A DNA stretch of 64,000 nucleotides from Akanthomyces muscarius (taxonomy: Eukaryota > Ascomycota > Sordariomycetes > Hypocreales > Cordycipitaceae). Every line of letters starts with the position of its first letter. Position 1 is the stretch's first letter. A program made the translations under genes and the position numbers. Below, piece by piece: positions 56,238-64,000 of this stretch. The notes under the pieces were generated by a model that was given only the letters and a program-made list of their open reading frames with translations, did not search any database and was not told where the DNA came from. The stretch lies in the NCBI RefSeq assembly GCF_028009165.1, contig NC_079245.1:3472001-3536000 (forward strand), written 5' to 3'.

Positions 56238-57232
56238 CAAAGCCTGCCGTGCTGGGCGCGCAACATTTAATGTGTACCTAATTGCTTCAGATCTAATGCG
56301 ATGTATCAAATCAAATGTGTAGTCTCTCTAGATTCGGTTGACTTTTCTCAATAAAGCAAAGATGAAACTTCCGCAGTGAATCACAACCGCGCTCGCGGCA
56401 TCATGCAGAGCGCCAACAGCGCACGGTGGCTTTGCTAAGGCATTGTGCCCAATTCTGGAAGTCAGGAGTTGCGGTTTCGCGAGTCACTCACTTCTACACT
56501 CTGTAGCTAGAAGAAGGCTGAAAAGGCTAGAGCTAGGCACGCGGGTGTCGAGAAAAAAATCGCTGATAGTTATTAGTTGCTGTGAATGGAAAGAATAAGC
56601 ATAGAGGAAAATAAACAGAAATAGTAAAGAACCAAGAGAAGTAGAAAATAGTAAAGAAGAAAGAACATAACGAGAAATAGGCCAAGTAAGAAAATAGAGT
56701 AGGAATAAGTAAAGAAATAAAAGATAAAAGGTATACCAAGTCACTACTTTCATTAAGCGGCGTCTTCTCTTGTCGCCCACATGCTGGCTGGGTAATTATT
56801 GTCGATGGGTTTTGAGCCACAGTATGAACACTCACTTTTCGGTGCAACGGTCGATGCCTTCCTCTGAGTCCACGGCACAAGCTAGTATTACTATATTTTT
56901 CGAGTCACTTACTTGTTGCTCGAGATGCCAAAAAATCCAAAATCAAGGCGTCGTGCAAAGAGCACTGCAAGGCCTGGACACTGACCATGACAAAATTGGT
57001 GCATCTGACAATTAATCTCACATTCATTATATAATGGCATAAGTCCTTATCATCTTCTACATATCAATGAGCAAGACTGTCTCGAACACAATCGAGTTGT
57101 TCGAATCGTCAGATACATCGTTGGCTGTCGAGCCCCACCGCGGCCCAGTCTTATTTTTACACCACCAAAACGGCCGTTTGTCAGTCCTCGTCAAATGCCG
57201 TATTCTCACCAACGGCATCTCATTCGTCGAAA
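56238..57232. other. Intergenic, AT- and purine-rich
   Basis: No gene recognised. A long A/G-rich tract on the plus strand (about 56540-56750) lies between the transporter and the AAA ATPase gene. An open frame at 57067-57276 overlaps the chosen ATPase start in another frame and has no family resemblance. Confidence 0.4.
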
Positions 57233-59652
57233 ATGGTAAAAAAAAGTATCGACGCCAAGGTGCGGCCGCTGGCTAACCCCAGCCTCGAAAAGACGAGCCT
57301 TGTCGGCGCCGCCCGGCTCTACGTGAGCAAGGATTCACTCATTGCCCTCACTCATGGACTGGAGAGCAACAAGCCATGCGTGGTGGAAAAGCTGCAGCTG
57401 GAAGGCGATGAATCCACGGCAGAACCGATACGTCGCGAGGCTTTGCTATGTGTACTGCCGGAAAAGAACCTCAGCCCCAACGTGGTCATGATGACGCGGG
57501 TCTTCCAGGAAGCGACAGGGTTCAAGGTCGGTGATCAGGTGCGCATTTCGATGCGAGAGACGACGCCGGACGTTGATGAAGTGATTGTCCGGGACATGGA
57601 TGAGGAGGATGCCACTGCGGCGCAGGACAAATATATTCTCGACTGGAGGGCATGGATAACCAGATTGATGGGTGCGTCCAACCCTATCGCTGTGGATTGT
57701 CGTTGTGGGTTTACAGCTAACATCTTGCGACATAGACCGAGCGGAGCATGTATTCCCTGGCATGATCTTTGAGGGCGTGGTCCTCGGTAAGCAGCGCTAC
57801 AAGTACAAAGTTGTCCGCGTCAATGGGCAAAGCCACAGTCTCGGCCGCTTTCGCCGCACCACCAGCACCATCCGCATCCTTAAATCCGACGAAGATGATG
57901 CTGCTGCCGCTTCCGAAGATGCTGACGGTACGCCCGGCGGAGACCTCGTTGTGACAGGCGTCCCCGGCTTGGCCAAACCAGTTGCCGCGCTCAACCACTT
58001 CCTCGAGGCTTTTGGCCGCCGGTTCCGCGTCGCCGGCGAGCGAGAGTCGTGCGCATTCATGGTGCACGGCGGGCACGGCACGGGCAAGACGCTGATTCTG
58101 GAGCGGCTGGCCGCGACGGGCTGGGGCGCGGTGCACTGGATCCAGCCCGGGGACAAGCTATCGACCATCCGCGACATCTTTAAGCAGGCCACCGCCAGCA
58201 GGCACCCGAGCATCATTCTCATCGACGAGTTTCAGGACCTGATCTCCAAAGACCGCTCCAACCGCGACGACGTCATCAGGACGCTCACCAACGAACTCGA
58301 CGCGCTGTCGGCCAGGGCCAAAGCTGAGCAGCGCCTGCCATACGTCGTCGTCGTGGCCACGTGTCTCGACTACATGCTCGACGTGCCGGTCAAGCTACGG
58401 AGGCGGTCGCGGTTCTATAGAAATGCCGCCCTGCCGATCCCCCGCGCGCCCGAGCGACGGGAAATCCTCGACTTCTTGAACCCGCCCCTGCGAGAGGCGG
58501 AGCGCGAAGCGTGCCTAGCAAACATAGCCTCGCGGACACACGCGTTCAACGGCGATGACTTGGCGTGCCTGGTGCTGAACGCCCTGGAGATCCAGGCGAC
58601 ACGTCTGGGCAGCGAAGCGAAAGCTGCTGCAGAGGAGAGCGGGGAGATGGCTGAGCCCCAGGAGAAAGATTCCATGCCAGCGTCCGACATGGAGCAGGCG
58701 CTAAAGGTGACGGAGGCGACGGCCATGCACGACATCAACCTCAACCCGCCTACAATCCACTGGCGCGACGTCGGCGGCCAGGACAAGCTGAAAAAGGTTC
58801 TATCGCGGATGATCAAGAACACAAAAGTACGTACACTCCGCTTCTCGCCGGCTCTGCATTCACATGTACTAATCGAGCCTGTTTTCTTCGCAGGACACAA
58901 ACCCTGCCATCAAGCGCGTTCTGCCTAACCCCCCCAAGGGCTTGCTGCTGTACGGCCCCCCGGGCTGCTCCAAGACACTCTCCGCGCAGGCCATGGCGAC
59001 CGAGTCCGCCTTCAACTTCTTCGCCGTCAAGGGCGCCGAGCTGCTCAACATGTACGTTGGCGAGTCTGAGCGCGCGGTGCGGACGCTGTTTGCGCGCGCG
59101 CGCGCCGCCGCCCCCTCCATCATATTCTTCGACGAGATCGACTCCATCGGCGGGCAGCGCGCCCCCGGCGGAGGCAGCGCCAGCCGCAGCAACGGGTCCG
59201 TCAACATGCTCACCACGCTCCTGACGGAAATGGACGGCTTCGAAAGCCTCAACGGCGTGCTGGTGCTCGCGGCCACAAACAGGCCAGAGTCCATGGACCC
59301 CGCGCTGCTCCGACCTGGCCGTTTCGACCAGATCGTGTACGTCGGGCCACCGGACGAGGCCGCCCGCGAGGCTGTATTCACGGTGCATCTGCGTGGGCTG
59401 ACACTGGCGGCGGACGTCGACGCCAAGGAGCTGGCGAGGCTCTCCGAAGGGTACTCGGGCGCGGAGATCAAGGCGATTTGCAGCGAGGCAGGCATGGCGG
59501 TCATGGACCGCCACGATGACATGGACGGGCAGGCGCCGCTGGAGATTGCCATGGAAGACCTAAAGGCGGCCATGGACAGAACGCCACGCAATATCACCAA
59601 ATTCATGACGGATTCGTACGAGTCGTGGTCAAGGCAGTTTAGACGGACATAG
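57233..59652 (+). CDS. AFG2/Drg1-like double AAA ATPase with divergent D1
   Basis: Three exons: 57233-57671, 57736-58826 and 58894-59652 (762 aa). The N-domain (MVKKSIDAKVRPLANPS to HVFPGMIFEGVVLG) resembles the Cdc48-type N region of AFG2. D1 (about 225-480) has P-loop GGHGTGKT (about 258) and Walker B IILIDEFQDL, but sensor-1 is ATC not ATN, and the usual LRRPGRFD arginine-finger region reads LRRRSRFYRNA. D2 starts with WRDVGGQDKLKK. It keeps GPPGCSKTLSAQAMATES (about 532; GCSKT is characteristic of AFG2/SPATA5 D2), the pore-loop region KGAELLNMYVGESERAVR, IIFFDEIDSI, AATNRPESMDPALLRPGRFD and GYSGAEIKAICSEAG. AFG2/Drg1 strips Rlp24 from cytoplasmic pre-60S ribosomes. Given the weak D1, this could be a diverged paralogue instead. 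Confidence 0.82.
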
Positions 59653-60626
59653 ATGGTAACATTATGAAAAATGACTAGAATAAGAGAAAATAGCGACGTG
59701 AAGCAAAACAACAAGATTAATCTCTTCGATTAAAGTGAGGAATATCAATAGCAATAGCGAGAGTAAGGAAAACAAAGCATGGTGGGAAGAATAGGACTGC
59801 TTGCTGGAGAACGCAGAGCAACAGCCCAAAGTTCTTGACGGATTCGTACCAGTTCAAGGGGCCCCGGCTCATCGAGAAAAGTCAAGAATCTCGATAGTAA
59901 CAGGGAAAGTAAGGAAACAAACGACGAGAAGCAGAGGATTGCTACCCGACGAAACATGTCTCACAAATCCCTACAATCTCGTCGCCATGTCTATCCTGGC
60001 CCTTCACACACTGATGAGAAAAACTCCCCAATCAATTCATCACGAAAGAACGTCCGGGCTCCGCCCTTCTTCCTCAACCACAGCAAGTACATAACTTTTG
60101 ATCGTTCATCAAGTATAGAAAAAAAAAGTTTTACTGAACTTCCGGGAGAAAAAAAGACTCATACACACTTTGACAAAAAAAGTTCGTCCGTCTGGCTAAT
60201 GAAACCCTCGCATCCCATCGGCGCGCAACACAAAGGATGTCGCCAAAACCAAACCTCCAGAAGCCCAGCACACCAGCCAACTTTCTTTCTTTCAGTCATC
60301 AAGTTTGCACAGAAACTAGAGAAGAAGCGTTGTACCATCCTGCGCAAAAATAAAATAGAGTAAAAACAGTATTAGCCGCCCAGGGCCTGTCAAAAAATAA
60401 GGAAACTCAAACCCCAGGCCCCAGTAAGAAAAAAACAAGTTTGTTAATCCGTTATTTCGTAAAAAAAGCCTGCCCGATAACGCCGATGCTTTGATAAAAG
60501 GAAAAAGCATATCAAGAGAAAGAAACAACATGATATAATGGGGTTTGTTTGTATAATGGCGCAATCCCCTTCCTCGCCCTTTTTACCGTTTTACCGAGTC
60601 GAAAAGCAAAAAAATCTCAAATGCAT
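59653..60626. other. Intergenic between convergent genes
   Basis: A-rich 3' flanks of the AAA ATPase and PSY2 genes with several poly-A stretches. No gene recognised. Confidence 0.45.
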
Positions 60627-63463
60627 TCATATTTCGTCGTCTGATCTCAAGTCTCCGCCGCTCTTGAGGGTAGGGGATAGACTAATGGCAATCTTGCTGG
60701 ATTTGGCATTGCCGGCGCCGGCCGAGAAGCTTCTTCGGCGCTGACTGGCCTTACTGGATGTGGCCGAGTTGGTGTCCGCGGAACCGCTGTTGCGGCGCTT
60801 GTTGGCCACGAGCTTTCCGAGCTCGTCTTCATCCTCATCCTCTTCGCGTCTCCGCTTCTCGCTTATACGCTCTGGAGGTGGCGCCACAGGCTCCTCTTCT
60901 ACTGGGGAGAATGCCCCGTTGTCCCCGATTTCGTCCTTCATGGCGTCTTGGTCAGCAGCGGCATCGTCGCCCTCTTCGTCAGACGGATAGTCGACCAGGG
61001 GTTTCGACGACGTCGAGCCGTTGCTGTTGCTATTGGCACTTTGACTTTCCTCACCATCGTCTTCCGGGTCCGACGCCTCCCAGTAATCTTCCTCTTGCGG
61101 GTCAACCGTAATATGCTCCATTAATCTCGCATTGGGAGGTTGACGTCTTGTCATGTCCTCTTCCGATTCCAAAAAGTATTCAACATCTGTCGTGAAGCCT
61201 TGCGTTTGATCGTAGCGTAAGACTATTTCGCGAAAGGTCGCCATGTAGCTCAGCTCGGCCAGGCGGTCTCTGTAGCTTTCGACGAGATGCTTGACCAGAT
61301 CCTTCATGTTCTCCTTTTTGATGTGTTCAAAAAGCTCAAGGCAAGCAGAGCTGAGCAAGTTATCGCGAGGTAGTGTGTCAATGAGAACATCCAGAATTGG
61401 TCCAAGCACGCGCTTTTCTGTAATCTGCTTCATGTAGAATTCTTCCTGCAGCCCAATGAGACAGCGAAAGAAGCGAATAGCGACAAGTCGGAGGTATTTC
61501 TCGGGCGACTTGATGAGGTGGACAACACGCTCCACGATGTTGTTATTCATGACAAAGTAGCGGCTGAAACGGTGGTGTTGGCGGATGAAGAAGCTGAGAA
61601 TCTCGATGAGGTAGCTGAACATGGAAGCTCGCTGAACGGAAAAGTTCATGTCTGTGTCGTGTTCCAAGTCGAGGAGCGGTTTGAAGAGCTTGGTAGCTGA
61701 ACGATCATAGAAGCGAGTCAGGAACAGTTCCTGCTGGGGATCGGCAGATTGATGTGGTCTCGGGCGGCCCATGAACTCGCCATTAACCTTAGTCATGACC
61801 TCGGGGCCCTGGCCTTGCACGCCCTGGTCAAGTATGACCTTGACAGCTTCCGAGATTTGAGACTTTACGCCGAGATCAACTTCCACAAGCAGGAGCTCTA
61901 TCAGCGAATCGGTTAATGAGGGCTGGTTGTCGTGCATCTGGCGGTATATCGTCTGCCGAATCATTTGCGGGTCGTGGTCGATAATGGAAACAAGAATATC
62001 AGTGGCGCCGACGCGCACAGCGACATCGTCGTGGCGAAGCCCAAAATGAATAACCTGGAGCAGGCCGTGCGCGATGAAGTTGTTGTACAGAGTTTGGCGC
62101 GCGGGAGGCTGGATCGTCTTGGCAATACCACAGCACTGCTGTATAAACAAAACAGCCTCCTTTTTACGCTTGTGGTCAGGCTGTGACGCGGTAAAGATGC
62201 CAAAGAGGTCGTTGAGAAATTCACCGTTGGTTTGCAAGTGTTGGAGGATGTCGACCTGATTGAAGAAGATGAGGGAGTTGAGAACGGAAAAGGTGGGATC
62301 ATCAAGAATTCTGGCGAGGACAACATCTTTGAGATATTGAAGTCGGTAGGTCTGGTGAATCTTGCGTCGCGTCATTCCGTCCTCAATAGGCACGACTTCC
62401 TTGTAGCGGCCTTCGTTGTCCAGCCAGTGGCGATGGTTGGCTTTGTGGCTGGGAAAGTCTGGGTCGTATTCGAGGGCTCCAACGACGCCCAAAACGTTTT
62501 CATCGGAAACGGCATGTTCTATGATGGTGGTGTCGTTGAGAAGAATAACGGACTTCATAATGTTGCAGAGTCGGTGCAGATCTGGTAGGCTTTCGAGGTC
62601 CTCTGCCATCTCGACGAGGGGAATAAGCTTGCCGATGTAATCTTCGGCCATGATGAACTTAGCAAGGGCGTCGCGGCCGTTGGCAGTGTTGCTCATGATA
62701 CGCATGCCCTGGTCGATGTCGGACAGGTTCCCCAGTTCGGCCGCGGGGAGGTTAACTTGGTGCTGGTTCATCTCCACGGTGAGGTCATCGGAAAGGGCGT
62801 CATCTAGTCGAGTCAGTAGACGGTAGGGACAGAAGACAGTCAAGAGACATACCGGCTCCGGCGAGGCTGTTTTGGAAAGTCTGTTGAACGTTGTTGACGA
62901 ATCTCCTGTCGAAAAAGTCAGCGATGGCGTTGGCGGTAACGCAGCAGCGCGTGCACGAACCAAATGTTGGCGCAGCCTTCTGCTTCCTGAAAACTTAGCG
63001 CCATATCGACACCGCTCCCTGGCTCCTGCCAGACAATGAGCGTCTCTGTTGAAGCGCAGGCGCATTAGTGTGACGGTTCGGTGTGGGGAAGAAATGCGCG
63101 TGTCATACCCTGCTGCTTCTGAAAGCCATCCTCCTTTTGGATCTTGGTCTCGAGAAGTAGTCGCTCGGGTTGGTCCTCGGACTCGACAATGACGCGAGGA
63201 TACTTGCGTCCATTGTCGGTCTGCAAGTTGAGCGCATCGCGCCGTCAGCACATATATATGGGTGTAGAGCGCAGATCCGAGATGCGCCGCGCCATGTCCG
63301 CGTGCCACCGAGGGCGACGTCGGAGAGGGCACGAATCAAAACATACCGAAAAGGATGCGGTACAGAAGCCGGTGCCTCTGTCGAACCAGTCGTTATTGCG
63401 TAGCTCGTAGACTTTGACGCGCTTCCTGTCCGTCGCCTGATGAGGCACCTGCTGTGCCATCAT
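60627..63463 (-). CDS. PSY2: PP4 regulatory subunit 3 (Psy2/SMEK family)
   Basis: Five exons on the minus strand: 63463-63347, 63220-63109, 63045-62961, 62905-62853 and 62803-60627 (847 aa). The N-terminal EVH1/PH-like domain reads RVKVYELRNNDWFDRGTGFC, VIVESEDQPERLLLETKI, QQETLIVWQEPGSGVDMALS and FQEAEGCANIWRFVNNVQQT. The long SMK-1/armadillo domain includes ELGNLSDIDQGMRIMSN, HRLCNIMKSVILLNDTTI, DDPTFSVLNSLIFFNQVD and FMGRPRPHQSADPQQELFL. The C-terminus is acidic (DPEDDGEESQ, KRRREEDEDEDEL) with nuclear-signal-like KRRR. Psy2 directs the PP4 phosphatase (Pph3-Psy2) to substrates such as phospho-H2A in DNA damage recovery. The frame is open upstream, but codon 63592 is GTG; the first ATG is at 63463, followed directly by a second (MMAQQVPHQ). 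Confidence 0.94.
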
Positions 63464-64000
63464 CAGCGGCTCGGAGTCCGCCTCCGTGGCGATTTGCGGC
63501 GGGTACGCGATCAGGTCTGGCGAGATTTCGAGATGCTGCTGCAGCGAGAGCTCGGCCGTCTCGTTGTGACTGAGGAGAGTAAGCGACGCCACGGTTACCG
63601 TGAGTGAAGGATGCGCACGCTTCCGAGATGGATGCGCGCGACAAGACGAGGAAAGGGCGGAGGGCGGCGCAGCGGTGGGCGGATGTCAACGCGCGATCGG
63701 CTCAGCGAATCTGGCGACAAGTCGGGCGGATGCAGTACGTCAAATCAAGACGCCATGCAAAGGATCCAAGAGAATCGGCGCGATGGATGGCCGTATCGAC
63801 GTATTCTGGCTCCCTGTTCGCGAGATGCGGAAGATGTGGCGAGGCGGGGAATTCGTGGTTCGTTGGGCAGCGGGCGCCTTTCTGTCCCTGCGACCGGTCG
63901 ACGAGGGAGGAGGAAGGCGACGAAAAAATATTCAAGCGGTGGGGGAGATGCTGCGCGACGCGATGCGAAGCGGGCGATGTAACGAGCGAGGCGCAGATGG
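63464..64000. other. Promoter region of PSY2
   Basis: GC-rich sequence upstream of the minus-strand PSY2 start, running to the window edge. No gene seen. Confidence 0.45.

Noticed and set aside
58813..59714. 233- and 281-codon minus-strand frames over the AAA ATPase
   Set aside because: Shadows of the D2 domain; no motifs.
63464..63592. N-terminal extension of PSY2 to 63592
   Set aside because: The frame is open, but the codon at 63592 is GTG and there is no ATG before 63463; family members begin close to that ATG.

Overview
The window reads as nuclear DNA of a filamentous ascomycete (Pezizomycotina; probably Sordariomycetes, possibly Hypocreales). Most genes have short spliceosomal introns (45-125 nt) with GTRNGT-like donors, CTRAY branch sites just before the acceptor and YAG acceptors. 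The gene set is typical of such fungi: Sec4-type Rab, Psy2/SMEK, Hsp10, a Hal4/Sat4-type kinase, an AA9 polysaccharide monooxygenase with a chitin-binding tail, and Zn2Cys6 and P450 genes. Species cannot be fixed by eye. Exon structures were built by hand from splice signals, reading phase and family similarity; in each full model the exon lengths sum to a whole number of codons.

Layout. 1-4.1 kb is a long non-coding stretch. 4.1-12.4 kb holds a secreted SMP-30/lactonase-like gene with two GC-AG introns, an ADGF-type adenosine deaminase, a 248-bp element with perfect 28-bp terminal inverted repeats, a small cysteine-rich secreted protein, and an AidB-type acyl-CoA dehydrogenase. 13.4-13.8 kb has two tandem tRNA-His genes with different introns. 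14.2-16.4 kb is an ankyrin-repeat protein. 16.4-19 kb is gene-poor with coding-like fragments.

19.1-31.9 kb is the most distinctive part: six adjacent genes forming a coherent catabolic or detoxification cluster. In order they are a two-domain extradiol dioxygenase-like protein, a phenol-hydroxylase-type FAD monooxygenase, an old-yellow-enzyme-type FMN oxidoreductase, a cytochrome P450, a Zn2Cys6 regulator, and a fumarylacetoacetate-hydrolase-superfamily enzyme. Together they can be read as ring hydroxylation, extradiol (meta) cleavage, C-C hydrolysis of the acylpyruvate product, and supporting oxidation and reduction. Every promoter in the cluster contains the hexamer TCGGAG or its complement, often near the start, which is a candidate binding site for the cluster regulator.

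32.1-34.0 kb contains decayed genes: a frameshifted fungal hypothetical gene and a LysM-domain remnant. From 37 kb on the window is mostly conserved housekeeping: an AN1 zinc-finger protein, a Hal4/Sat4-type kinase, Hsp10, a secreted AA9-CBM18 enzyme, Sec4, a probable mitochondrial protein, a full ABCC-type transporter with an odd first P-loop, an AFG2-like double AAA ATPase with a divergent D1 domain, and Psy2/SMEK (PP4 regulatory subunit). Long pyrimidine-rich leaders and microsatellites lie between these genes.
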